Shown: piece after piece, positions 52,324 to 61,116 of the stretch | How positions within the stretch are numbered: position 1 is the stretch's first letter | Layout: each line of letters starts with the position of its first letter | Origin: CALBZG01 sp964486295 | Lineage (GTDB): Bacteria; Bacillota; Clostridia; Peptostreptococcales; Anaerovoracaceae | Direction: 5' to 3' | Assembly (NCBI GenBank): GCA_964486295.1 | Contig: CAZAMF010000010.1 | Span: forward strand, 11,873-75,872 | Length of the DNA stretch: 64,000 bases | Notes under the pieces: generated by a model | Told to the model about the DNA's origin: nothing | The model's database searches: none | Seen by the model: the letters and a program-made list of their open reading frames with translations, nothing else | Position numbers and translations under genes: made by a program

Positions 52324-52437
52324 ATTAATAAAAGTAATTGGACGATGTTTCGTAACCAAAAGAATAAAAGCACTCTGTAACTTTTAAAACTCGCACAACT
52401 CGGGTGTTATAGAGTGCTTGGTAAGGAGTGATCAACT

Positions 52438-53730
52438 ATGAACGCAAGATGGTGGGAAGAATACCAGAAGAAGCTGACTACGCCTGATGATGCTGTAAAA
52501 ATAATAAAGCCGGGATACACCTGCGCCTCCGCAATGGGTGCCGGCGAACCGGCCGCGCTGCTTGAAGCTATGGTCGCCCGGGAAGATTTAACAAATGTAT
52601 CGATCTCCCAAGTACTCGCAATGCGTAAATCGAAATATCTTGAACCGGATTACAGCGGCCGGTTCCGGCATATATCATGGTTTACGTCGGGAGCCAGCAG
52701 GCTGGCCGTACAGGAGGGCAGAGGAGATTATGTCCCTAGCTTTTACCACGAGATGCCGATGCTGCACCGGGATTATTGGAATTATGACGTTTTCTTTGCG
52801 ACTGTTTCGCCGATGGATAGACACGGCTGGTTCAGCTTCGGCACTGCTGTAAGCGAATCTCATGCTATGGCGTCCAAAGCGAAAAAGATCATCCTGGAGG
52901 TCAACCGATTCATGCCGCGGGTTCATGGGCAAAGTATGATCCATATTTCCAATGTGGATACTCTCGTCGAAAATGATTCTCCGCTGCCGGAATTTATAAA
53001 CCCTCCGCCCAGCGATAAGGACCGCAATATCGGCATGCATATAGCGGAGCTTGTAGAGGATGGCGCCACAATCCAGCTGGGGATCGGAGCCACGCCGAAT
53101 TTTGTGGCTCATGAGTTATGTAAAAAGAAAAATTTGGGGATCCATACTGAAATGTTCACCGACGGTATGCTTGATATGATTGAAGCCGGCGCCGTAACGA
53201 ATATGCGAAAGAACCTTCATCAAGGGAAATCCATAGCGACTTTCGCCCTGGGTACGAGAAAATTATATGATTTTCTGGATGATAACCTGGGGATCGAGTT
53301 TCATCCGGTCTCTTATGTGAATAACCCTGATACCATAGCGGCCCATGATAAGTTTGTGTCGGTAAACAGCTGTGTTGAAGTAGATCTGTTAGGCCAGGTC
53401 TGTGCGGAATCCATTGGCCCCGTACATTTTAGCGGAACCGGCGGGCAGGTCGATTTTGTTCGCGGATCCTCCAAGTCTGCTGGGGGAAAGGCATTCATCA
53501 CAACCCATGCCACAAATAAAAATAAATCGAAAATTGTTGGGATGTTAAAGACCGGAGCAGTAGTAACCACATCGAAGAACGATGTGGACTACGTGGTCAC
53601 CGAGTATGGCACCGCAAAACTGAAAGGAAAAACAGCCGCCGAGCGTGCAAGAGCGATGATTGCCATTGCACATCCGGAGTTCCGGGATGAATTGACTTTC
53701 GAAGCTCAAAAAATGAGATTACTGCCGTAA
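52438..53730 (+). CDS. Acyl-CoA:carboxylate CoA-transferase (acetyl-CoA hydrolase/transferase family)
   Basis: A 430-residue family I CoA-transferase resembling 4-hydroxybutyrate and butyryl-CoA:acetate CoA-transferases. The N-terminal half has GAGEPAALLEAMVAR, and the C-terminal half VNSCVEVDLLGQVCAES, with the glutamate that forms the CoA thioester, plus FSGTGGQVDFVRGS and VTEYGTAKLKGKT. It swaps CoA between an acyl-CoA and acetate or a similar acid. As first gene of an operon with 2-oxoacid oxidoreductase and branched-chain aminotransferase, it probably releases isobutyrate, isovalerate or 2-methylbutyrate and saves the thioester energy. Confidence 0.88.
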   Translation: MNARWWEEYQKKLTTPDDAVKIIKPGYTCASAMGAGEPAALLEAMVAREDLTNVSISQVLAMRKSKYLEPDYSGRFRHISWFTSGASRLAVQEGRGDYVPSFYHEMPMLHRDYWNYDVFFATVSPMDRHGWFSFGTAVSESHAMASKAKKIILEVNRFMPRVHGQSMIHISNVDTLVENDSPLPEFINPPPSDKDRNIGMHIAELVEDGATIQLGIGATPNFVAHELCKKKNLGIHTEMFTDGMLDMIEAGAVTNMRKNLHQGKSIATFALGTRKLYDFLDDNLGIEFHPVSYVNNPDTIAAHDKFVSVNSCVEVDLLGQVCAESIGPVHFSGTGGQVDFVRGSSKSAGGKAFITTHATNKNKSKIVGMLKTGAVVTTSKNDVDYVVTEYGTAKLKGKTAAERARAMIAIAHPEFRDELTFEAQKMRLLP

Positions 53731-53801
53731 CCAGTGCTCTGCAAGTTTGAAAAATTTTACAGAGCGCTAGACACTAGAAAAAATAAAGGAGGTGCTGATA
53801 C

Positions 53802-54356
53802 ATGTTGGAAATGCGCATTCATGGCCGGGGAGGTCAAGGAGTTGTCACGATGGCGGAACTTTTAGTAAAGGCTGCGCTTAAGGATGGCCGGGAGGTCCAA
53901 ACCTTGCCGTTCTTCGGCGTTGAAAGGAGAGGAGCGGCCGTTAAAACGGCGGTTCGTTTTGACTCTTCACCCATCAAGGTCCGCTCCCTTTCCTATTACC
54001 CTGACGTTCTTGTGCTGATGCATGAAAATCTTTTATCGATTGGGCTTTCTCAGGGAATCAGTCCTGAGGGATATTTTGTGGTAAACGGGCAGGATCCAAT
54101 ACCTGTCGAGAAGTCACAATGGCTGGTGGACGCCACCGGTATTGCGACCCGAAACGGTTTGGTCATCGGTGGAGAACCATTTATCAATGTTCCCATGCTG
54201 GGGGCTCTGTGCCGGGTTTTTGAAATACCCTTTCCGCTGGTTGAAGAAACGATCAGGGATCAGTGGGAAGGAGACAAAGTCGCGCCAAATATTTCCGCCG
54301 CTAAAGAGGCGTATGATTCAATCAAACATATAGAGGAGGTCGGTTTCAATGGATAA
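53802..54356 (+). CDS. 2-oxoacid:ferredoxin oxidoreductase, gamma subunit
   Basis: A 184-residue gamma subunit. EMRIHGRGGQGVVTMAELLVKAA opens the protein as in PorG/VorG, with FGVERRGAAVKTAVRF next. It helps hold the CoA-binding and TPP subunits together. A strong AAGGAGGTG precedes the ATG and the stop overlaps the delta subunit start by eight bases. Gene order gamma-delta-alpha-beta matches the pyruvate/2-ketoisovalerate oxidoreductases of archaea and anaerobes. Confidence 0.9.
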   Translation: MLEMRIHGRGGQGVVTMAELLVKAALKDGREVQTLPFFGVERRGAAVKTAVRFDSSPIKVRSLSYYPDVLVLMHENLLSIGLSQGISPEGYFVVNGQDPIPVEKSQWLVDATGIATRNGLVIGGEPFINVPMLGALCRVFEIPFPLVEETIRDQWEGDKVAPNISAAKEAYDSIKHIEEVGFNG

Positions 54357-54606
54357 ATTCTGTGTAAATCCCCTGGCTCAGCCTATGAAAGGTGCGGGAG
54401 GCGCCACGGGCAGCTGGCGCACGAGCCGGCCTGTTCTCGATTCGGAAAAATGCAACGGATGCCTGATCTGCTGGCTTCTCTGCCCGGAAAATGTCATTGC
54501 CAGGGTAAATCGTGCGATCGATTATGTTTACTGCAAAGGCTGCGGCGTTTGTGCGGTCGAATGCCCAAGAAAGGCGATTGCTATGATTAAGGAGGAAGAA
54601 AGATGA
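54349..54606 (+). CDS. 2-oxoacid:ferredoxin oxidoreductase, delta (ferredoxin) subunit
   Basis: An 85-residue 2x4Fe-4S subunit: CNGCLICWLLCP and CKGCGVCAVECP are the two cluster motifs. The N-terminal stretch with GAGGATGSWRTSRPVLD is typical of PorD/VorD. It delivers electrons from the TPP site to free ferredoxin. Overlaps on both sides show tight coupling. Confidence 0.92.
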   Translation: MDKFCVNPLAQPMKGAGGATGSWRTSRPVLDSEKCNGCLICWLLCPENVIARVNRAIDYVYCKGCGVCAVECPRKAIAMIKEEER

Positions 54607-55727
54607 AAAGGATCGTTGATACCGGAAATACTGCCTGCGCGATGGCCGTAAAAGCCGCAAAGGTCGACTTTGTAGCCGCGTATCCAATAACGCCTCAGAC
54701 TTCCATATCTGAGAAATTGGCCGGATATATCGCAGATGGTGAAATGCAGGCTAAATATCTGCCGGTGGAATCCGAACACAGCGCAGCTAGCGCCGTTACA
54801 GCCTCATCAGCGACTGGCGCCAGGGTTTTTACGGCGACCTCGTCACAGGGGTTATTATATATGCACGAGATCCTTCATTATGCCGCGGGGGGCAGACTGC
54901 CCGTTGTGATGGCAAATGTTAACCGCGCGGTCTGCATGCCTTGGTGTCTCTACGTCGATCATCAGGACAGCGTATCCCAGAGAGATACCGGATGGATCCA
55001 GCTGTATGCGGGAACCAATCAGGAGATCTATAATTCGATCATTCTTGCCTACAAGGTGGCCGAAGAAATAAACCTGCCTGTCATGGTCAATTATGACGGA
55101 TTTCTGATGTCACATTCTATGATGCCATTTGAGACTGTTGACCAGGATATCATCGATAAATTTCTCCCGGTTTACGAACCGGAATGGAAGCTCTATCCGG
55201 ACGGGGGGACTTTTGGCAGCGTTACATCTTCCGATTTGTATGTCGCGCATCGCATGCGTCAATTTGAGGATATTTTAAAGGCTGGCAAAGTTATCGAAAA
55301 AAGTGCCCGCGAGTATGAGAAATTGACTGGCTTTGCATATAGCGGACCATTCCAGCAATACAGGGCCCAGGATGCGGAATTTTTCTTGTTATCCATGGGT
55401 TCCATGGGCGTCGAGATGGAACTGGCGGTCGACATGCTTAGAGAAAAAGGCATTCCGGCAGCAGGCCTGAGACTTAAGGTTTTCAGGCCGTTCCCGGGTG
55501 AAGAATTGTCCTCCATACTTCCAGAAGGAGCAAAACTGCTGGTCTTTGACCGGAACTGCGCTTTTGGGACGAGCGGCGGCGCACTTCTCTGCGAAGCGAA
55601 AGCCACACTGTTTGATCGAAAGGATAATATTAAGATAGCGGGATGCATAGCAGGCCTCGGGGGAGAAGACCTGCCTGCGCAATATCTTGCCGAAAAAGCC
55701 TGTGAATTGATGGGGGTGCTGAAATGA
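54603..55727 (+). CDS. 2-oxoacid:ferredoxin oxidoreductase, alpha subunit
   Basis: A 374-residue alpha subunit. AAYPITPQTSISEKLA and VESEHSAASAVTASSATGARVFTATSSQGL are the conserved N-terminal segments, followed by a transketolase C-terminal-like domain (LLSMGSMGVEMELAVDML, GLRLKVFRPFP). It forms the substrate-binding core with the beta subunit. The operon with a branched-chain aminotransferase favours 2-oxoisovalerate-type substrates over pyruvate. Confidence 0.9.
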   Translation: MKRIVDTGNTACAMAVKAAKVDFVAAYPITPQTSISEKLAGYIADGEMQAKYLPVESEHSAASAVTASSATGARVFTATSSQGLLYMHEILHYAAGGRLPVVMANVNRAVCMPWCLYVDHQDSVSQRDTGWIQLYAGTNQEIYNSIILAYKVAEEINLPVMVNYDGFLMSHSMMPFETVDQDIIDKFLPVYEPEWKLYPDGGTFGSVTSSDLYVAHRMRQFEDILKAGKVIEKSAREYEKLTGFAYSGPFQQYRAQDAEFFLLSMGSMGVEMELAVDMLREKGIPAAGLRLKVFRPFPGEELSSILPEGAKLLVFDRNCAFGTSGGALLCEAKATLFDRKDNIKIAGCIAGLGGEDLPAQYLAEKACELMGVLK

Positions 55728-56656
55728 ACGCTAAAATAAACGATCTTTCAAATTTAGAATACGTTATGCCGGGATCAGCAGCCTGCGCGGGCTGTCCTTC
55801 TGCCATGGCTCTGAATATTGTCGGCAAGGCGCTGGGAGAAAAGGCAATTATGATCATGACTCCTTCCTGCGCCGTAGCCAGCATCGGACTGCCGCCAAAA
55901 TCATGCTATTCCATACCGACCCTCAATATCTGCTTCGCGTCCGCGGGAGCTTCTGCAGGTGCAGTCTCTGCAACCCTGGACACTTTAATTGAAAAGGGTC
56001 GGATAAAGGGCGATAAGCCTACGGTCTTCAACTGGACGGGAGACGGAGGCACTTATGACATCGGTCTTCAGGGAATTTCCGCTGCGGCCGAAAGAAATGA
56101 TGATTTCATCCATTTCTGTTATAACAATGAGGCTTATTCCAATACGGGCATGCAGAGGAGCGGAGCCACTCCCATATATGCGGCAACAACTACTACACCC
56201 AAGGGAAAAGAGGTGGTACGCAAAAATGTGCCGCTTTTGATGCTTGAGCATAGAATCCCTTATGCGGCTACCGCTTCCCTTGCCTACCCGATGGACCTTT
56301 ATCGCAAGGTGGAAAAGGCTAAAAGCATTAAGGGCTTTAAATATATTGAGATTCTCGCCCCTTGTTATACGGGATGGAGATTTCCTGCCAGTGATACGGT
56401 TAAAATGAGCCGTCTTGCGGTAAAATCCGGAGCCTGGCTTTTATGGGAGGCGGAGTATGGTAAATTGACGTTGAATAGTCCCACCGATCTTATCGCCCAG
56501 GGCAAAATAGAACCGGCGCCTATTGAAGAGTATATCAAAGGGCAAGGCAGATACAGCCAGCTTATGAAGAGTGAACAGAAAGAAGAATGCCTGCAAGCGA
56601 TCCAGTCAGACATCTGCCGTGAACTGAAGTTTATGGCAGGCCGCGCCCTGCTGTAA
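55724..56656 (+). CDS. 2-oxoacid:ferredoxin oxidoreductase, beta (TPP) subunit
   Basis: A 310-residue TPP-binding subunit. CAGCPSAMALNIVGKALG near the N-terminus gives the proximal cluster cysteines, and NWTGDGGTYDIGLQGISAAAER with YNNEAYSNTGMQ is the TPP-Mg site (GDGG ... NNEAYxNTG). Further cluster cysteine in APCYTGW. It catalyses oxidative decarboxylation of the 2-oxo acid to the acyl-CoA. Confidence 0.92.
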   Translation: MNAKINDLSNLEYVMPGSAACAGCPSAMALNIVGKALGEKAIMIMTPSCAVASIGLPPKSCYSIPTLNICFASAGASAGAVSATLDTLIEKGRIKGDKPTVFNWTGDGGTYDIGLQGISAAAERNDDFIHFCYNNEAYSNTGMQRSGATPIYAATTTTPKGKEVVRKNVPLLMLEHRIPYAATASLAYPMDLYRKVEKAKSIKGFKYIEILAPCYTGWRFPASDTVKMSRLAVKSGAWLLWEAEYGKLTLNSPTDLIAQGKIEPAPIEEYIKGQGRYSQLMKSEQKEECLQAIQSDICRELKFMAGRALL

Positions 56657-56709
56657 TTCAAATCGAAATACCATATACGAATTATCAAGACATAGAAAGA
56701 GGTGAACTT

Positions 56710-57735
56710 ATGAGCCAGGGCAATATGCTGAACTGGAGCGAGCTAGGGTTTTCGTACATTAAGACTGATTTACGGTACGTTTCAAAGTGGAAGGACGGAG
56801 CTTGGGATAACGGCCAGCTTGTTAAGGATAATCTATTGACCATCAGCGAGAGCTCTACGGCACTGCATTATGGACAACAGTGTTTCGAGGGATTGAAAGC
56901 CTATAAAACGAAAGACGGGAGAGTCATTCTCTTCAGGCCAGATCAAAATGCAAAGCGCATGAGCAGAAGCTGCAAAAGAGTTTTAATGCCGGAAATCCCG
57001 GAACAGAAATTCATTGAGGCCTGCATCCTTGTTGCAAAAGCGAATATGGATTGGATTCCTCCGTACGGTACCGATGCGACGCTTTATCTCAGGCCGTATG
57101 TGATCGGAGTTGGTGATAATATTGGCGTAAGGCCTGCTCCCGAATATATATTTAGCGTGTTCTGCACTCCTGTCGGGCCGTATTTTAAAGGAGGCCTGGC
57201 CCCTGTCAATTTTACAGTATCTGAATTTGACAGGGCGGCGCCAAAGGGCACCGGCTCCGTGAAAGTGGGAGGTAACTACGCCGCCAGCCTCTACCCTCAT
57301 GAGCTGGCTGTTCATCGGGGATTTGCCGACTGCATTTACCTTGATCCTCAAACCCATAGCAAAATTGAAGAAGTTGGAGCAGCAAATTTCTTCGGTATAA
57401 CCAAAGATGGTAAATTTGTTACGCCGAAATCGGAATCCATCCTGCCAAGTATCACAAAATATTCATTAATGCATGTGGCAAAAAGCTACCTTGGAATGGA
57501 AGTGGAGGAGAGGGACGTCCCGATTGACAAGCTCGATGAATTTCAGGAAGCCGGCGCATGTGGAACAGCCGCCGTCATAACGCCCATCGGCGGTATTGAA
57601 TATAAAGGAAAGCTCCATGTATTCTATGACGAGAAGAATGTAGGGCCTGTAACCCAAAAATTGTACGATACGCTTTACGGTATTCAATTCGGGAAAATCG
57701 ACCCACCGCAGGGGTGGATCGTAGAAGTGCGATAA
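56710..57735 (+). CDS. ilvE: Branched-chain amino acid aminotransferase
   Basis: A 341-residue fold-type IV PLP enzyme. GTGSVKVGGNYAASLYPHELA holds the Schiff-base lysine, with HYGQQCFEGLKAY near residue 54 and EVGAANFFGI near 218, as in group II IlvE. It converts valine, leucine and isoleucine to their 2-oxo acids with 2-oxoglutarate. In this operon it feeds the oxidoreductase and CoA-transferase: a complete oxidative Stickland branch from branched-chain amino acid to fatty acid. AGAGGTGAAC precedes the start. Confidence 0.9.
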   Translation: MSQGNMLNWSELGFSYIKTDLRYVSKWKDGAWDNGQLVKDNLLTISESSTALHYGQQCFEGLKAYKTKDGRVILFRPDQNAKRMSRSCKRVLMPEIPEQKFIEACILVAKANMDWIPPYGTDATLYLRPYVIGVGDNIGVRPAPEYIFSVFCTPVGPYFKGGLAPVNFTVSEFDRAAPKGTGSVKVGGNYAASLYPHELAVHRGFADCIYLDPQTHSKIEEVGAANFFGITKDGKFVTPKSESILPSITKYSLMHVAKSYLGMEVEERDVPIDKLDEFQEAGACGTAAVITPIGGIEYKGKLHVFYDEKNVGPVTQKLYDTLYGIQFGKIDPPQGWIVEVR

Positions 57736-58170
57736 GCTTGAGATTGATGAAAAAACATCCGGAATATCCGTATAAGGCTACGAAAATGACACAGAATAAA
57801 AACGAGGCACTTTACGTTCTAATTTCGTAGAGAGACTCGTTCGATTTTAGGCATATTCGTTTACATATACTGCTTTTTTGTCAGTTTTATGCTGTATTTG
57901 AAGCAGATTTTCTAATTTTATAAGAGGACTAAAGAATTTGGGAGAAGGTCAATTGTTGAGTAAATGTTTTTCGATGCACTTCTTGAAAGAGACCTACTTC
58001 AATCCAAGAATCTTACGGGCTTCGTCCGGAATGGTAGTGCAATCTATATACTAAGAAGTCTTCTCGGATATCGAAGCAGTAAATCCAGTGTAAATCGAAA
58101 CATTTATTTTAATATTTATTGAATAATGGAGTATAATCAAATCTTCATCCTTCGTTGCAAAGTAAATTGG
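57736..58170. other. Intergenic stretch after ilvE
   Basis: No gene recognised. CTACGAAA (57778-57785) pairs with TTTCGTAG (57823-57830), and AACGAG (57801-57806) with CTCGTT (57836-57841) in an interleaved, pseudoknot-like order. A clear simple terminator is missing. Confidence 0.4.
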
Positions 58171-58740
58171 CTATTCTCTTTCACTGCCGACAATGATTTT
58201 GCTGATTACAAGGGAAATCTCACTTAGGGGCTGCTGTATCTCGCCGGAAAACCAGCCCTGATAAAGATTGACAATACCGCCGGCTATGAACTGGGCTCGA
58301 AGCATGAATTCCGGTGATTTTCTTCTTACAGAGGGTATTTCCTCGTCATTCTCCAGATATTCCACGAAAATGCTCTTCAGTTTCGCAATGAACTGATCGG
58401 ACCCTTTTGCGGTAATCAGGATGCGATAATATTCGGAATTTTCCTCCAGGTAGCGCGCGACCTTCAGAAGAAGGGGCAACGGATCCTGGAGGATATTTTT
58501 GTAGTGAAGCTCACTTAGAAATTCAAACATCTTCCCGATGATTTCATTCTCGATCTGAGTGATTACCGACTCAGTGCTCTGATAATGCGCATAGAATGTG
58601 CCCCGGTTGATATCTGCGCGCTTGACAATGTCAGTGACCGTGATCTTATCCACTTCCTTTTCCTTCAAAAGCTCCAGAAATGCCTGACGGATCATCTTGC
58701 GTGAACGGATTGCGCTCTTATATTCCGCTTTTCCACCCAT
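58171..58740 (-). CDS. TetR-family regulator
   Basis: A 189-residue TetR/AcrR-type repressor. The N-terminal HTH (ITVTDIVKRADINRGTFYAHY) is typical, and the C-terminal part matches the TetR_C_7-like helical domain of Firmicutes. The conserved RSRKMIRQAFLELLKEK opens the protein. It is divergent from an MMPL exporter gene pair and very likely represses it. Confidence 0.85.
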   Translation of the reverse strand: MGGKAEYKSAIRSRKMIRQAFLELLKEKEVDKITVTDIVKRADINRGTFYAHYQSTESVITQIENEIIGKMFEFLSELHYKNILQDPLPLLLKVARYLEENSEYYRILITAKGSDQFIAKLKSIFVEYLENDEEIPSVRRKSPEFMLRAQFIAGGIVNLYQGWFSGEIQQPLSEISLVISKIIVGSERE

Positions 58741-58839
58741 GTGCCTTCTTTCCCCCTTATATACACAAAAAAATATTCATAAAATCCAACAGTATAAATC
58801 ATTTTGTCATATTTTGTTCAGATTGCCGGAATCTGACGA

Positions 58840-58869
58840 TTGAACTATGCTCGCTATTCTTATTATAAT
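58840..58869 (+). promoter_or_regulatory. Promoter of the MMPL operon
   Basis: TTGAAC, 18 bp, TATAAT. Transcription would start near 58876, just before the candidate operator. Confidence 0.65.
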
Positions 58870-58888
58870 ACCTTTCGTAGACAAAATT

Positions 58889-58939
58889 CAACATATGTAT
58901 AATATTGTTTTTTAAGACAATTTTAAATTGTACATATTG
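58889..58939. promoter_or_regulatory. Candidate TetR operator pair
   Basis: CAACATATGTATAATATTG (58889-58907) and, in the opposite orientation, the related 58918-58939 (CAATTTTAAATTGTACATATTG read on the other strand begins CAATATGTACAATT). They form two facing imperfect repeats right after the promoter, where a repressor would block transcription. Confidence 0.5.
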
Positions 58940-58968
58940 CCATAGAGTTTCATGAATGGGAGTATGAG

Positions 58969-61116
58969 ATGCTGAAACTAAAAAAGACGATCCAGAAAAT
59001 CAATTCCGCAGACAGCGCTTTGAGAGGCCAGGCGATTGTGGACTTCATCGTGTACAGAAGCAGGCTAATCGAAAGGATTTTTGCCGTGCTGCTGATTATC
59101 AGCGCTATCTGTCTCCCTTTTGTACAAATCAATTACGATCTCAGCCGGTATCTGCCTGAGGACATGGCATCCAAACAAGGAATCAACCTGATGGAGAAGG
59201 AATTCGGATATCCGGGAACTGCCCGGGTCATGATCGAGGGGGTGTCCCTTTACGAAGCAAAGAATTACAAGGACCGCATTGAAAGCTTTGAAGGCGTGGA
59301 CCGAGTCAACTGGGCAGACTCGGTATTGGATGTTTATCAGTCCAGCCTGTTTCTAGCCGATAAGGATCTGGAAGACTACTACAAAGACGGCTATGCCGTT
59401 ATGGATGTGATTTTTACCGGGAACAATTCCGATGCCGGCACCCGTTCTGCAATTGATAAAATTGAATCGATGCTGGGCGACAAAGGCTACTATTCCGGCC
59501 CGGCCGTACAGGAGAAATTCCAGAATGAAGTGCTGGCGAAAGAAATGGTCAGCATCCTGCTGTTTGGGGTCGTGATTATTCTGGGGATCCTTTTCCTGTT
59601 TACCCACTCCTGGTTTGAGCCTATTGTTTTCCTTGCAGTCATACTGATTTCTGTTGTGATCAATATGGGGACGAACATCGTTTTCGGCACGATTTCCTCT
59701 ATCACCCTAAGCGTTGCTGCCGTGCTTCAGCTGGCAATCGCCATCGACTATACCATCATTCTTCTGGATAACTTTACGAAAGAGCGAAAACGGAAGGTCC
59801 CTGTGGAAGAAGCCCTGTCACATGCCATCCGAAAAAGCATCACTCCCGTTTCGTCCGCCGGCGCGGCAGCCATGGTCGGTTTTCTTGTGCTGGCCATGAT
59901 GCGCTACAACATCGGCAAGGACATCGGATTCGTGCTGGCAAAGGGGATCGCCATCAGTCTGGTTACCGTGATGCTGCTGACACCGGCTATCGTGCTTCGA
60001 AGCTACAAGGTCATAGAAAAGACGCAGCACCGATATATCGTCCCGTCATTCAAAAAAACGGCTTTGGAGATCCATAAATTCCGTGTTCCCATTGCAGTCG
60101 TTTTGATTCTGCTGGCGGTGCCTTCCTATGTGGGAAAAGATATGACGGATTTCACCTTTGGAAACGATGCGATGGGCTTGTCGAAAGGGACCGCCCTTTA
60201 CGAAGATGACCAGAAAATCAACTCCATTTTCGGCAGGAACAATCTGGTGCTTGCCATTGTTCCCAATGATTCCATGGTGACCGAAAAAAAGCTTTCCGAG
60301 GAGCTGCAGACGCTGCCGTATGTGGGCCATGTCACTTCTTTGGCGAACACATTGCCCAAGGGGGTGCCCACCGACTTTCTGCCAGAAAGCGAGGTGAGCC
60401 AGCTGCATACCGAAAACTACGCAAGGCTGCTGATTACCATCAAGACATCGAATGAGAGTGAACTGGCCTTTCAGGCAGTCAATGAGATCACAAAAATCGT
60501 CGATGGATACTATCAGGAGCACGCATACATTATCGGCGTAACGCCGTCCACGATGGATATTAAGAGCGTCATTGTGGATGACTGGTCCAAGATTGACATC
60601 CTGTCGATGCTGGGGGTGGCTCTGGCGATCATGATCGCATTCAAGTCTCCGGTCCTTCCGCTGGTGCTGATCATCCCAATCAAAATGGCGACCTACATCA
60701 ATATGATGATCCCGTATCTTCAGGGGGACAGCATCATGTTCCTCGGCTATATTATCGTCAGCTGCCTGCAGCTGGGTGCTACGATCGATTACTCCATTGT
60801 CATGACCTATCACTACCTTGAGCATAGGAAGACGGATGACAAAGTGACCGCGTCCATCAAGGCAACAGCAGACAGCATGCCGCCGATTCTCATGTCGGGG
60901 CTGATCCTGTCTGTGGCCGGATTTGGCGTATATTTTCTATCAAGCATCAATGCTATTTCAACTCTGGGGGTGCTGGTGGGAAAAGGAGCGCTACTAAGTA
61001 TGTTTATGGTGATCGCGCTACTACCAAGCCTGTTTATCTGGGCAGACAGACTCATTATGAAAATTAGTGTTAGGAGGGTTTCGACCTATGAAATGGAATC
61101 GCATCATAGTATATGA
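58969..61116 (+). CDS. MMPL/RND-superfamily exporter
   Basis: A 715-residue membrane protein made of two similar halves, each with a large extracytoplasmic domain and a bundle of five or six helices. The helix 4-type motifs AIDYTIILLDNFTKERKR (first half) and TIDYSIVMTYHYLEHRK (second half) carry the conserved GxxxDY/TIDY aspartate pair used in proton coupling. It probably exports a lipid or amphipathic compound. The gene overlaps the next by about 29 bases and is controlled by the divergent TetR gene. Confidence 0.85.
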   Translation: MLKLKKTIQKINSADSALRGQAIVDFIVYRSRLIERIFAVLLIISAICLPFVQINYDLSRYLPEDMASKQGINLMEKEFGYPGTARVMIEGVSLYEAKNYKDRIESFEGVDRVNWADSVLDVYQSSLFLADKDLEDYYKDGYAVMDVIFTGNNSDAGTRSAIDKIESMLGDKGYYSGPAVQEKFQNEVLAKEMVSILLFGVVIILGILFLFTHSWFEPIVFLAVILISVVINMGTNIVFGTISSITLSVAAVLQLAIAIDYTIILLDNFTKERKRKVPVEEALSHAIRKSITPVSSAGAAAMVGFLVLAMMRYNIGKDIGFVLAKGIAISLVTVMLLTPAIVLRSYKVIEKTQHRYIVPSFKKTALEIHKFRVPIAVVLILLAVPSYVGKDMTDFTFGNDAMGLSKGTALYEDDQKINSIFGRNNLVLAIVPNDSMVTEKKLSEELQTLPYVGHVTSLANTLPKGVPTDFLPESEVSQLHTENYARLLITIKTSNESELAFQAVNEITKIVDGYYQEHAYIIGVTPSTMDIKSVIVDDWSKIDILSMLGVALAIMIAFKSPVLPLVLIIPIKMATYINMMIPYLQGDSIMFLGYIIVSCLQLGATIDYSIVMTYHYLEHRKTDDKVTASIKATADSMPPILMSGLILSVAGFGVYFLSSINAISTLGVLVGKGALLSMFMVIALLPSLFIWADRLIMKISVRRVSTYEMESHHSI

